DNA of 64,000 nucleotides, taken from positions 2,356,001-2,420,000 of the forward strand of contig OZ252114.1 of the NCBI GenBank assembly GCA_965248635.1. Direction: 5' to 3'. Numbering within the stretch: position 1 is the stretch's first letter; each line of letters opens with the position of its first letter. The translations under genes and the position numbers were made by a program. A model generated the notes under the pieces. That model searched no databases and was not told the origin of the DNA. It saw nothing but the letters and a program-made list of their open reading frames with translations. This document shows positions 43,437 through 52,296 of this stretch, in pieces. The DNA comes from CBDAPI01 sp965248635 (GTDB taxonomy: Bacteria > Acidobacteriota > UBA6911 > RPQK01 > CBDAPI01).

Positions 43437-45231
43437 TGCCGACCTTGAGAACACTCAGAAAGGCTTCCTGAGGGATTTCCACCCGGCCCACGGACTTCAT
43501 TCGCTTTTTTCCCTCTTTCTGGCGGGCCAGCAGTTTTCGCTTGCGGGTGACGTCTCCGCCGTAACATTTGGCGATCACATTCTTGCGCAGAGCGCTGATC
43601 CTCTCTGCCGCGATCACCTTGCTTCCGAGAGCTGCCTGCACTCGGATCTCGAAGAGCTGTCGCGGCAGGATTTCCCGGAGACGCTGAACCAGTGCCTTAC
43701 CACGGGCAAAGGCCCTCTCCGCATGGGTAATGAAACTGAGCGCATCCACAACCTCGTTGTTAATGCGAATATCCAGTTTGACCAGCTTGCCTGGCCGATA
43801 ACCCATCCATTCATAGTCGAAAGAGGCATAGCCCCGACTTCGGCTCTTCAGAGTGTCGAAGAAATCGAGGAGGATCTCCGCCAGCGGGAGTTCATAAGTG
43901 AGCACCACCCGTTCAGGGCCCGTGTACTCCATGTGCTTGAAGGTTCCGCGCCGGTCTTCGCACAATTCCATGCAAGAGCCCACGTAGTCATTGGGGGTGA
44001 GAATCGTGGCCAGCACGTAGGGCTCTTCGACCAAGTCAATGTCACCGCGGTCGGGCCAGGCGCTGGGATTGTCGAGTACCTGAACCTCGCCCGCTTTCAG
44101 GTTGAGTTTGTAAACAACCGAAGGGGAAGTGGCCACTAGTTCGATTCCGAATTCTCGTTCCAGCCGTTGTTGGATGATCTCATTGTGGAGCAGGCCCAGG
44201 AACCCGCAGCGAAATCCAAAGCCTAGGGCTGCGGAAGTTTCGGGCTCGAATGAGAGGGCCGCGTCGTTGAGTTGAAGCCGTGAGAGTGCTTCTCGAAGCT
44301 CGGGAAACTCGTCCGTCTCGACCGGGTAAAGACCACAAAAAACCATTGGCTTGGCAGAGCGATACCCGGGCAGGGGTTCGGTGGCGGGTCGATTCGCCAA
44401 TGTCATAGTGTCGCCGACCTGGCACTGTCCGATCGACTTGATGGCGGCATGCACGAAACCCACCTGTCCGCTTCCCAACTCTTCGGCCGAACGCATCTCG
44501 GGAGCGAAGACGCCAACACCGCTGACCTCGGCCTCGTGGCCGGACGCCATCATGCGAATGCTGGTCCCCTTGCGGATCATCCCGTCGAAAACGCGAACAT
44601 GAGCGATGGTGCCAAGATAAGGATCGAAATGACTGTCGAAGACCAGAGCTCGCAGAGGAGCGCCGTCCGTCCCCGCCGGGGGAGGCACCCGCTGAATCAC
44701 CGCTTCCAGAATTTCGACTATCCCTTTCCCTTCTTTGGCGCTGGCCAGCAAACCGGACGAGCAATCGATGGTCAGAGTCTCCTCGATCTCTCGTCTGACC
44801 CGTTCGGGATCAGCTGCGGGAAGATCGATCTTGTTGATCACGGGAACGATTTCGAGGTTGCTGTTGAGAGCCAGATTGACGTTGGCCAGGGTCTGAGCTT
44901 CGACGCCCTGGGCGGCATCCACCACCAGAATGGCGCCCTCACAGGCGGCCAGACTTCGAGAGACCTCGTAGGTAAAATCGACATGCCCGGGCGTATCGAT
45001 GAGGTTCAGTTCGTAGTCCTGTCCATCCGCGGCAGAGTAGGAAAGTCGCACGGCTGCCATCTTGATCGTAATCCCTCGCTCTCGCTCCAGATCCATCTTG
45101 TCCAGCACCTGGTCGCGCATCTGACGTACTCCGACCGTCCCGGTCAATTCCAGGATGCGATCGGCCAGGGTACTCTTTCCGTGGTCGATGTGGGCGATAA
45201 TGCAGAAGTTTCGAATGTGAGCTCTGTCCAT
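43429..45231 (-). CDS. lepA: elongation factor 4 (LepA)
   Basis: LepA (600 residues) is a translational GTPase that binds ribosomes and is linked to initiation or assembly fidelity. G1 is AHIDHGKST, switch I has RERGITIK, G3 is DTPGH and G4 is NKIDLP; the unique C-terminal domain (GGDVTRKRKLLARQKEGKKR) is present. The length is exact for the family. It overlaps hemW by a few bases. Confidence 0.98.
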   Translation of the reverse strand: MDRAHIRNFCIIAHIDHGKSTLADRILELTGTVGVRQMRDQVLDKMDLERERGITIKMAAVRLSYSAADGQDYELNLIDTPGHVDFTYEVSRSLAACEGAILVVDAAQGVEAQTLANVNLALNSNLEIVPVINKIDLPAADPERVRREIEETLTIDCSSGLLASAKEGKGIVEILEAVIQRVPPPAGTDGAPLRALVFDSHFDPYLGTIAHVRVFDGMIRKGTSIRMMASGHEAEVSGVGVFAPEMRSAEELGSGQVGFVHAAIKSIGQCQVGDTMTLANRPATEPLPGYRSAKPMVFCGLYPVETDEFPELREALSRLQLNDAALSFEPETSAALGFGFRCGFLGLLHNEIIQQRLEREFGIELVATSPSVVYKLNLKAGEVQVLDNPSAWPDRGDIDLVEEPYVLATILTPNDYVGSCMELCEDRRGTFKHMEYTGPERVVLTYELPLAEILLDFFDTLKSRSRGYASFDYEWMGYRPGKLVKLDIRINNEVVDALSFITHAERAFARGKALVQRLREILPRQLFEIRVQAALGSKVIAAERISALRKNVIAKCYGGDVTRKRKLLARQKEGKKRMKSVGRVEIPQEAFLSVLKVGSE

Positions 45232-45361
45232 GTCAGTCTCTGCTGCTTACTCCCGGTGGCGAGCACGAAGTATCATTATGACTGGTTGATAGTGACGGTG
45301 TATTGGACAGGCCGGTGCGAGATTCCTCCAGGCGCGAGTCATGTTAGTGAGAGAGAGCTGA

Positions 45362-46402
45362 ATGTTCTTTTTGATGACGGGTGTTCTGGCCGGGGTCCTG
45401 ATTGTGCTCCCCGCCTGCCTCACCTGGATCGCTTCCCGGCTGCTCAAGAGGCGCTGGGGAAGGCGCATCGTGCGATTCTCGCTCTACTCCTTTCTGGGGG
45501 TCTGGCCCACGGTCACCTTCCTGCTCATCCCTCTTCTTTTTGCCCGTCTGCTCTCGGGTGCGGGTACCAGGCCCCAGGATATCCGGCTGACAATGGACCC
45601 GGAAGAATTCGGTTGCCGTTTTGAGGAGGTGGCCTTCAAGAGCGCCGACGGAATTGATCTGGCCGGCTGGTGGATGGCGGGCGATCCGGAGAAAACTGCA
45701 CTTGTGATTGCGCATGGTCTCTTCCGGGATCGAAAGGAAGTGACCGAACGCGGCTGCCAGCTTCGCCAACTGGGTCACAGCGTGCTGGTCTACGACCTGA
45801 GAGGGCACGGGAAAAGCGGACCCGGGCCCATCACCATGGGTTATCAGGAGAGATTCGACGTTCTGGGAGCGGCCCAGTTCGCGTGGCAGCGTCAATCCTC
45901 GGCTCTCGCCGTGATGGGGATTTCGATGGGAGCTGCCGCCGGTCTGATGGCGGTTTCCGAAATGACAAAGGCTCCCAGGGCCATCATCGCGGACAGCAGT
46001 TTTACCAGCTTGCGAGACACGGTCCGTCAGCACACCCGGCTGTTCGTGGGCCTGCCCGGTTTCCCCTTTGCAGACGTTTTTGTCTGGAATCTAACAAGGC
46101 TGGGAGGCTTTTCGGAAGATGCTTTCGATCTGCCACGCGTTGTCGGGGAGTCGGGAAACTGGCCCCCGACGCTACTCATCTACGGCAGCGAGGACGAAAG
46201 AATGCCTGCCCACACCGCCAGGTCTTTGTTTGAGGCTCTGCCGACGACCCACAAGAAACTGGTGTTCTTTGAACAAGCGAATCATGGAGACGCCTGGGAC
46301 GCAAACCCGGACCGCTACCTGTCCACGATCACGAACTTCCTGCAGGAGCAGGGTGGTACGGCCGTGGGCGCTCCCAGCGGACAGGCAGGCACGAATGAGT
46401 AG
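45362..46402 (+). CDS. membrane-anchored alpha/beta hydrolase
   Basis: The first about 75 of its 346 residues hold two hydrophobic segments (VLAGVLIVLPACLTWIA, SFLGVWPTVTFLLIPLLFA), so the enzyme is anchored in the membrane. The hydrolase domain has an oxyanion loop AHGLFRDRK, DLRGHGKS, the nucleophile elbow MGISMGAA and the catalytic His in QANHGDAW; the acid is in YGSEDERMP. The substrate is unknown. It is divergent from lepA and 40 bp upstream of the M16 pair, and might be co-transcribed with them. Confidence 0.87.
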   Translation: MFFLMTGVLAGVLIVLPACLTWIASRLLKRRWGRRIVRFSLYSFLGVWPTVTFLLIPLLFARLLSGAGTRPQDIRLTMDPEEFGCRFEEVAFKSADGIDLAGWWMAGDPEKTALVIAHGLFRDRKEVTERGCQLRQLGHSVLVYDLRGHGKSGPGPITMGYQERFDVLGAAQFAWQRQSSALAVMGISMGAAAGLMAVSEMTKAPRAIIADSSFTSLRDTVRQHTRLFVGLPGFPFADVFVWNLTRLGGFSEDAFDLPRVVGESGNWPPTLLIYGSEDERMPAHTARSLFEALPTTHKKLVFFEQANHGDAWDANPDRYLSTITNFLQEQGGTAVGAPSGQAGTNE

Positions 46403-46442
46403 CGTGTAGAATCTAGGCTGGACCCAGAATGGAAGTGAAGCA

Positions 46443-48188
46443 ATGAACAAAGAGACTTTGTCGATCTTGCTGGCTTTGACTCTCCTGGCTGCTCCGGTCG
46501 CAGCCCAGCAGGTGCAGGTTGAAGAGCACCTCCTCACCAACGGGATGAGATTCCTTTTGGTGCCTCGGCGCGGAGATCCGAATGTCGCTGCCGGGTGGGT
46601 AGCCCGGGTTGGCTCTGTGAACGAAAGGCCCGGGATCACAGGTCTTTCGCATCTCTTCGAGCACATGATGTTCAAGGGTACCCACACCATCGGCACTCGG
46701 GATATCGAAGAGGACCTGAAGATCATCGCCCAACTGGATGAGACCAAGGCCCGGCTGGCGGTTGAAGAGCAAAACATGATCGATCGGCTGAGACTGGGTG
46801 AAATCGATGACCTGGTAAATCCCGAGAGCAGAACTGAGAAGCACCAGCAGCTCCTGGACGAGTTCGATCGTCAGCTGGCGTTGCAGAAGGAGCTTTTGGT
46901 CAAAAGCGAATTCGACCGAATCTATAAAAATGCCGGTGCCAGCAGTATGAATGCGGGAACCAGTGAGGATTTCACCATCTACTTCATCAATGTCCCGGCC
47001 AACAAGTTGGAACTATGGTTCTGGATGGAGGCCGATCGACTCTCCAATCCGGTTTTTCGCGAGTTTTATGCGGAGCGAGACGTGGTTCGCGAGGAGAGGC
47101 GACTCTCTGTTGAGAGCACCCCTACGGGCCGGTTTCGGGAGGAGTTCGACTCCCTGTTCTGGACCTCCCATCCTTATTCCTGGCCGGTAGTGGGCTGGCC
47201 CAGCGACTTGGACGGAATCACACGCAAAGAGGCGATGGATTATTTTGCGGTCAATTACGCTCCCAACAATCTTGTTGTCTGTCTGGTGGGTGAGTTCGAT
47301 CCGGCGGGGGCGAAACGACTCGCCGACAAGTACTTTGGCCGTCTTCAGCGTAGTCCGATTGAGCAACCTGCCGTGCGGACCCGTGAGATCGAGCAAATGG
47401 CGGAAAAGCGGATGGTTGCCTATGCCGAGACCAACCCTGAGGTTGAAATCCGCTATCACACGGTTGCCGACGGCCACCAAGACGATGCCGCACTGACCGT
47501 ACTCGGGACTCTACTGAGCGGCAGAACGGGTCGCTTCCACAAAGCCCTGGTGGACGACCAGCAGGTTGCCAATCAGGTTTCGGCAGGGCAGACCTCTCGC
47601 AAGTGGGCGGGCTCTTTCTCCATCTCGGGAGTTGCCAAGCCGGGAAAAACACCCGAAGAAGTCGAACAAGCTATTTACCGAGAGCTGGACAGGCTCAGAG
47701 AGGAACCGGTCGGCGAGCGCGAGCTCCAGAAGGTCAAGAATCGCTACGCGGCCAGCGCTTTTCGGCGCATGGAAAATAACTTTTCCTTGATGTTTCAGCT
47801 TCTAGTCGCCGAGTCCAACCGAGGCTGGGAGTCCTTCAACACGGATCCTGCCCTGATCCAGGCTGTGACAGCGGAGGATATTCAGCACCTGGTTGGAAAG
47901 TACTTCCGCCCTGAAAACCGCGCTGTAGCCATCTACTACACCAAGAAGTCGGAGGCCGGTGAGGCCGAGCCGGATCCGCTCCTGTCTTCCCTGTCCCCCC
48001 AGGAGAGGGCGGCGATTCAGCCCATGCTGGCCCAGCTGAACCAGGCTCCTCTTGACCAGATCCGGCAGCAACTGTCGCAGATGGCAAGGAGCGAGGGGCA
48101 GGTTCCGGAGGAGCAGAGGAAAGTGTTCGACGTTTTCAGGCAACTGTTGGAAAGACGGTTGGAAGAACTGGAGGGGGAAGGTCAATGA
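46443..48188 (+). CDS. M16 family zinc peptidase, catalytic subunit
   Basis: A secreted 581-residue M16 (pitrilysin-like) peptidase with signal peptide LSILLALTLLAAPVAAQQ. The inverted zinc motif is H70-x-x-E73-H74 in GLSHLFEHMMFKGT. An insert of about 80 residues follows (TKARLAVEEQNMIDRLRLGE), then the conserved FTIYFINVPANKLELWFWME and the second, inactive half. It overlaps the next gene by 4 bp (ATGA). In such gene pairs the first member is catalytic and the second is a non-catalytic partner. Confidence 0.93.
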   Translation: MNKETLSILLALTLLAAPVAAQQVQVEEHLLTNGMRFLLVPRRGDPNVAAGWVARVGSVNERPGITGLSHLFEHMMFKGTHTIGTRDIEEDLKIIAQLDETKARLAVEEQNMIDRLRLGEIDDLVNPESRTEKHQQLLDEFDRQLALQKELLVKSEFDRIYKNAGASSMNAGTSEDFTIYFINVPANKLELWFWMEADRLSNPVFREFYAERDVVREERRLSVESTPTGRFREEFDSLFWTSHPYSWPVVGWPSDLDGITRKEAMDYFAVNYAPNNLVVCLVGEFDPAGAKRLADKYFGRLQRSPIEQPAVRTREIEQMAEKRMVAYAETNPEVEIRYHTVADGHQDDAALTVLGTLLSGRTGRFHKALVDDQQVANQVSAGQTSRKWAGSFSISGVAKPGKTPEEVEQAIYRELDRLREEPVGERELQKVKNRYAASAFRRMENNFSLMFQLLVAESNRGWESFNTDPALIQAVTAEDIQHLVGKYFRPENRAVAIYYTKKSEAGEAEPDPLLSSLSPQERAAIQPMLAQLNQAPLDQIRQQLSQMARSEGQVPEEQRKVFDVFRQLLERRLEELEGEGQ

Positions 48189-49675
48189 GAAGCAATACCA
48201 CACTGCTCACAGGTATTGTCGTTTTCCTTTTCGCCCCGTTTCTTGCAGGTCAGGGTGAAATCGCTTCTCATCCGGACCAGCTTCTCTTTCCCCCGCTCGA
48301 ATACGAGCCCCCGCACGCCAGCCAGCATCGACATGTCTTGAGCAACGGTGTAGTCGGCTTCTTTGTTGAGGATCACGATCTCCCTCTGGTGAACGTCAGC
48401 CTCGTCATTCGGGCCGGTTCCCACCTGGATCCCGACGACAAGCGGGGTCTGACAGAGGCGGTTCTTTCCCTGCTCAGGAGCGGGGGAACCCAACGCTGGA
48501 CAGCCGAAGAATTTGACGAAGAAGCCGATTTTCTGGCGGCCTCCATCTCCACGTCGGCAGGACTTAACTCCTGCGGTGCCGACCTGAACGTTCTGACCAA
48601 GGATCTGGACAAAGGGCTGGACCTCTTCTTTGAAATGCTGAAGAACCCGGCTTTCCAGCAGGATCGGCTCGATCTCCACCAGAGCCGGGTACTGCAGAAC
48701 CTGGAGCGGCGGAATGACAGGACTTCCTCTATCGAAAGGAGAGAGTGGGCTCGATTGATGCGGGGCTCGAATCATCCCAGCAGTGCGCAGACGACGACCG
48801 CTGCCATCGAGTCGATCAGTGTCGCGAATCTGAGATCCTTTCATCAAAAGTACTTCCATCCGGCCAACTTCATCTTCGCAGTGTCCGGGGACCTCGACAC
48901 GGCAGAAATGAAGGCCCGTCTGGAGAGTCGCCTGCAGGGCTGGGAGGCCGGGGAGAGAGCGCCTCGAATCGAACCGCCTGACCATTCCCCGGTCCCGGGG
49001 GTCTACCTGGTGAACAAGGCAGACGTGAACCAGGGCCGTGTATCGATCGGACACCTGGGAATCGAGCTGGGGAATCCCGACGAGTTTGCCATTGACCTGA
49101 TGAATGACATCCTGGGCGGCTCGGGGTTCACTTCCAGGATCCTGGGCCGGGTCCGGTCGGATGAAGGGCTGGCTTACAATGCCGGTTCCAGCTTCTCAGC
49201 CGGAGCTTATTATCCGGGTAGCTTTCGGGCCGGGTTCGAGTCCAAGTCCCGAACCTGTGCGCAGGCCACACAGATCATACTGGATGAAATCCAGAAGATT
49301 CGCGCCGAGAAGGTGAGCCAGGAGGAGCTCGAGACGATCAAGAACCATGCCGTCGAAATCTTTCCCCGCTTTTTCTCCTCAGCCCGGGTCGTGGCGGGAA
49401 CCTTTGCGACAGACAAGCTGATCGGACGGGATCCCGACTACTGGACCCACTACCGCGACAGGCTGAAAGCGGTTACCGCCGAGGATGTCCTTCGAGTTGC
49501 CCGCGAGTACCTGCATCCAGACCGTATGGTGATTCTGGCAGTCGGCCAGGTCGAGGATATGCTGAAAGGGAAACCGGATCGGCCTGAATACTCGTTTCAG
49601 AAACTGGCGCCGGACGGAAAAATCACGATGATTCCGCTCCCTGACCCCGCGACGCTGGTCTATCCGGATCAATGA
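48185..49675 (+). CDS. M16 family protein, non-catalytic partner
   Basis: This 496-residue M16 homologue has a signal peptide (LLTGIVVFLFAPFLAGQ) but no HxxEH: the position reads GLTEAVLSLLRSGG. The remaining fold is typical (FIFAVSGDL, NDILGGSGFTSRI, YNAGSSFSAGAY and an RxxY-like substrate-binding segment). It should form a heterodimer with the upstream catalytic subunit, as in mitochondrial processing peptidase. Its gene overlaps that subunit's by 4 bp. A REP-like repeat follows its stop. Confidence 0.92.
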   Translation: MRSNTTLLTGIVVFLFAPFLAGQGEIASHPDQLLFPPLEYEPPHASQHRHVLSNGVVGFFVEDHDLPLVNVSLVIRAGSHLDPDDKRGLTEAVLSLLRSGGTQRWTAEEFDEEADFLAASISTSAGLNSCGADLNVLTKDLDKGLDLFFEMLKNPAFQQDRLDLHQSRVLQNLERRNDRTSSIERREWARLMRGSNHPSSAQTTTAAIESISVANLRSFHQKYFHPANFIFAVSGDLDTAEMKARLESRLQGWEAGERAPRIEPPDHSPVPGVYLVNKADVNQGRVSIGHLGIELGNPDEFAIDLMNDILGGSGFTSRILGRVRSDEGLAYNAGSSFSAGAYYPGSFRAGFESKSRTCAQATQIILDEIQKIRAEKVSQEELETIKNHAVEIFPRFFSSARVVAGTFATDKLIGRDPDYWTHYRDRLKAVTAEDVLRVAREYLHPDRMVILAVGQVEDMLKGKPDRPEYSFQKLAPDGKITMIPLPDPATLVYPDQ

Positions 49676-49697
49676 GGCTCCGGCATCTGGTTACCGC

Positions 49698-49765
49698 GCA
49701 GCCATCAGAACCCGAAGCGAAGCGAGGGCTGAGTCGTAGCCGCGGCCTTCGCCCGCGGTTCTGTT
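49698..49765. repeat. REP-like repeat, CAGAACCC family, copy 2
   Basis: About 68 bp nearly identical to 748-816, with one base fewer and a handful of substitutions, ending CGCGGTTCTGTT. It lies between co-directional genes, unlike the long hairpins. Confidence 0.8.
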
Positions 49766-49819
49766 AACGGAGCCCCGACCGTGAGGGAGGGGAGATCACT
49801 GTGCTACTCTGGCCGCGTT

Positions 49820-50152
49820 GTGACACTGCAGGAATTCAAGGCATCCGCTGCAAAAGGGAATCCCCCCGAGGGTCTGTCCCCGGAGCTTGTGGCACTCTGG
49901 CATGACTTCAAGCAGGACTGGCACGGCGCCCACCAGATCGCACAGGACATCCACACCCCAATCGGCTCCCGCATTCACGCCTATCTGCACCGCAAAGAAG
50001 GTGACCTGGGGAATGCCCGTTACTGGTACCGAAGGGCCTCTGAGCCGGAATTCCCTGGTACGCTGGAAGAAGAATGGGTTGAGATCGCCGGAACTTTACT
50101 GGAAAACTCGGAACCCGGAACTCAGAACGCGGAACCCGGCACGAAGGGGTAA
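49820..50152 (+). CDS. small conserved-looking protein with a repeat-derived tail
   Basis: About 110 residues, beginning at GTG 49820 (MTLQEFKASAAKGNPPEGL); a GTG at 49781 would add 13 unnatural residues. The middle WHGAHQIAQDIHTPIGSRIH and LHRKEGDLGNARYWYRRA looks like a real, conserved helical protein, with His and Trp residues in regular positions. I do not know a function. The last about 14 residues (EPGTQNAEPGT) are encoded by the heptamer array at 50109-50143, so the tail is probably not part of the original fold. It ends 9 bp before mqnC and should be co-transcribed with it. Confidence 0.7.
   Translation: MTLQEFKASAAKGNPPEGLSPELVALWHDFKQDWHGAHQIAQDIHTPIGSRIHAYLHRKEGDLGNARYWYRRASEPEFPGTLEEEWVEIAGTLLENSEPGTQNAEPGTKG
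50109..50143. repeat. heptamer array inside a coding region, CGGAACY type
   Basis: 7-bp units CGGAACC, CGGAACT, CAGAACG, CGGAACC, CGGCACG. It encodes the last residues of the 49820-50152 gene and ends 6 bp before its stop codon. Confidence 0.8.
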
Positions 50153-50161
50153 GCTAGGACC

Positions 50162-51241
50162 GTGATCAAGACCGATCGAGTGCTTCGAAAGGCCGAAGAG
50201 GGGGAGCGGATAACCGCCGCCGAGGCTCTGCAGCTGCTCGGGTCGTCACAGCTCACCCGCATCGGACGGGCGGCTGACGTGGTCCGCAGTAGGAAGCATC
50301 CGGAGGGGGTGGTTTCCTTTCTGATCGACCGCAACATCAGCTACACGAATATCTGTGTGGCGCGCTGCACGTTCTGTAACTTCTACAGGAAACCGAAGGC
50401 AGCTGACGGGTACCTCCTGGAGAAGGAGGAGATTTTTCGAAAGATCGAAGAGACACTCGAACTGGGCGGGACCGGTATTCTCATGCAGGGGGGGATGAAC
50501 CCGGACCTGAAGATCGACTACTACGAAGACTTGTTGCGTTCGATTCGAAATCGCTACAAGATCCACCTTCACTGTTTTTCTCCCCCCGAGATTGTCGTTC
50601 TGGCCAGGCTCAGCAACCTGTCGCTTGGGGAAGCGATTCGCCGGCTCAAAGCTGCCGGCCTGGACTCCATACCGGGAGGCGGGGCCGAGATCCTTAGCGA
50701 GCGGATGCGGCGGGAGATCAGTCCCGGCAAGTGCAGCGCCGAGGAGTGGCTGGACGTGATGAGAACTGCTCATGAGGAGGGCCTGGTGACGACAGCCACG
50801 ATGATGATCGGGGGAGGAGAGACCCTGCAAGAGAGGGTGAAGCACCTGGAGAGGATTCGTTCGCTGCAGGATGAGACGGGCGGTTTCGTTGCCTTTATTC
50901 CCTGGAATGTTCAACTTGAAAACACCCCGATGGGTGAGACCATCACCGAGTTGGTGGCAGCGGTCGAGTATCTGAAGCTTCTGGCAGTCAGTCGACTCTT
51001 TCTCGACAACATTCAAAACATTCAGGTCTCGTGGCTGACACAGGGCTTGCGGGTGGGTCAGATTGCCCTCCATTTTGGAGCCAATGACGTGGGCAGTATC
51101 ATGATCGAAGAGAACGTCATCAGTACGGCCGGCGCTCATTACCAGGCCAGCCGCTCCGATCTGACGAGGCTGATTGAGGGGGCGGGTTTCATTCCCGCTC
51201 AGCGCGACACTCTGTACCGGACCTTCAAGAAGATTGCCTGA
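50162..51241 (+). CDS. mqnC: cyclic dehypoxanthinyl futalosine synthase
   Basis: MqnC (359 residues) is a radical SAM enzyme of the futalosine route to menaquinone; it cyclises dehypoxanthine futalosine. The cluster cysteines are C65, C69, C72 in CVARCTFCNFYRKP, followed by GILMQGGMNPDLKIDYYEDL and MMIGGGETLQERVKHL, typical of MqnC rather than MqnE. It starts at GTG 50162 with AGGA just upstream. No other mqn genes are in the window. Confidence 0.93.
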   Translation: MIKTDRVLRKAEEGERITAAEALQLLGSSQLTRIGRAADVVRSRKHPEGVVSFLIDRNISYTNICVARCTFCNFYRKPKAADGYLLEKEEIFRKIEETLELGGTGILMQGGMNPDLKIDYYEDLLRSIRNRYKIHLHCFSPPEIVVLARLSNLSLGEAIRRLKAAGLDSIPGGGAEILSERMRREISPGKCSAEEWLDVMRTAHEEGLVTTATMMIGGGETLQERVKHLERIRSLQDETGGFVAFIPWNVQLENTPMGETITELVAAVEYLKLLAVSRLFLDNIQNIQVSWLTQGLRVGQIALHFGANDVGSIMIEENVISTAGAHYQASRSDLTRLIEGAGFIPAQRDTLYRTFKKIA

Positions 51242-51277
51242 GTTCTCTTCCATAAATGCGGTAGTGTTGATGGAGTG

Positions 51278-52195
51278 ATGACCAGGACCTGGATCGAATG
51301 GGCTTGCCCCAACTGCCGGAAGCCGCTCCAGGGCCGGCATGACCTGCACTGTCTCGACTTCCGACTGAGCTTTGAGGAAGTCGATGGAATCCGCGGCTTC
51401 CTTCCCTCTTCGCAACGACATCAACTGGATCGATTCATTCGCGAATACGAGACCATCCGAAAAGCCGAAGGAAGGAAGTTGTCTCCTGACACGTACCGGG
51501 CCCTGCCTTTTCTCGGAGCATCTTCAAGACGGGGGGGAGAGTGGGGCATTCGGGCCTCCACTTTCCGCACATTTCAGTCGACTTTGCAGGAATGGAAAAA
51601 GGGGCGATCCGAGCCCCTGCAAGCCTGTGATCTGGGGGCGGGGAACTGCTGGCTGTCCAACCGACTGGCGCTGGAAGGATTGCAGGTGGCGGCAGTCGAT
51701 CTCGTCAAGAACAGCTTCGATGGGCTGGGGTGTCGGCGCCATTTCAGTACCGTTTTCGTTTGCGTGGAAGCTGAGTTCGACCGCCTTCCTTTCCAGAGTG
51801 AGCAGTTTGACCTGGCCGTCTTCAATGCCTCTCTCCACTACTCGACGGATTACCGCATCACGCTGGAGGAGGCACTGCGCGTCCTGGGCCCAGAAGGGAA
51901 AATCGTCGTACTGGATTCGCCCATCTATCGCAGCGCTCAAAGCGGTGAGCAGATGGTGAAGGAACGGGAGCGGCATTTTGAAAGTACTTACGGGTGCCCT
52001 TCCAACTCGCTGCAGAGTGAACACTTTCTTACCTTCAAGCGCCTGGACGCCCTGGCCGCTGAGCTGGGTCTGACCTGGCAGCCCCTTCGTCCCGCCTACG
52101 GGCTCAAGTGGCGGCTGCAACAGTGGCGAGAGTCCCTCTTCGGCGACCGTGAGCCGGCCAAGTTTCTCATGCTGGTCGGAACCAGGACGGAATAG
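51278..52195 (+). CDS. SAM-dependent methyltransferase with N-terminal zinc-ribbon-like segment
   Basis: About 305 residues. Residues near 10-30 have ACPNCRKPL and a later cysteine, like the Trm112-type zinc ribbons fused to some methyltransferases. A class I methyltransferase domain follows: SAM motif I ACDLGAGNCWLSNRLAL, acidic end of beta2 in VAAVDL, and FDLAVFNASLHYSTDY as motif IV. The substrate is not evident. ATG 51278 and GTG 51275 are both possible starts. Its stop is immediately followed by a heptamer array. Confidence 0.83.
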   Translation: MTRTWIEWACPNCRKPLQGRHDLHCLDFRLSFEEVDGIRGFLPSSQRHQLDRFIREYETIRKAEGRKLSPDTYRALPFLGASSRRGGEWGIRASTFRTFQSTLQEWKKGRSEPLQACDLGAGNCWLSNRLALEGLQVAAVDLVKNSFDGLGCRRHFSTVFVCVEAEFDRLPFQSEQFDLAVFNASLHYSTDYRITLEEALRVLGPEGKIVVLDSPIYRSAQSGEQMVKERERHFESTYGCPSNSLQSEHFLTFKRLDALAAELGLTWQPLRPAYGLKWRLQQWRESLFGDREPAKFLMLVGTRTE

Positions 52196-52272
52196 TTCCA
52201 CGTTCCAGGTTCCACGAACCTTCAACTTTCAACTTTTGACCTTCACCCAGCAACCAGTAACCAACAAACAGC
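52196..52272. repeat. heptamer array, longest and most degenerate (11 units)
   Basis: Begins on the base after the methyltransferase TAG. Units run TTCCACG, TTCCAGG, TTCCACG, AACCTTC, AACTTTC, AACTTTT, GACCTTC, ACCCAGC, AACCAGT, AACCAAC, AAACAGC. The 7-bp register is kept while the unit sequence drifts. Confidence 0.85.
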
Positions 52273-52296
52273 CACGGCTGTGCTAATCTAGCGAGG

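Noticed and set aside
44449..45624. 391-codon plus-strand open frame
   Set aside because: Antisense to lepA over most of its length.
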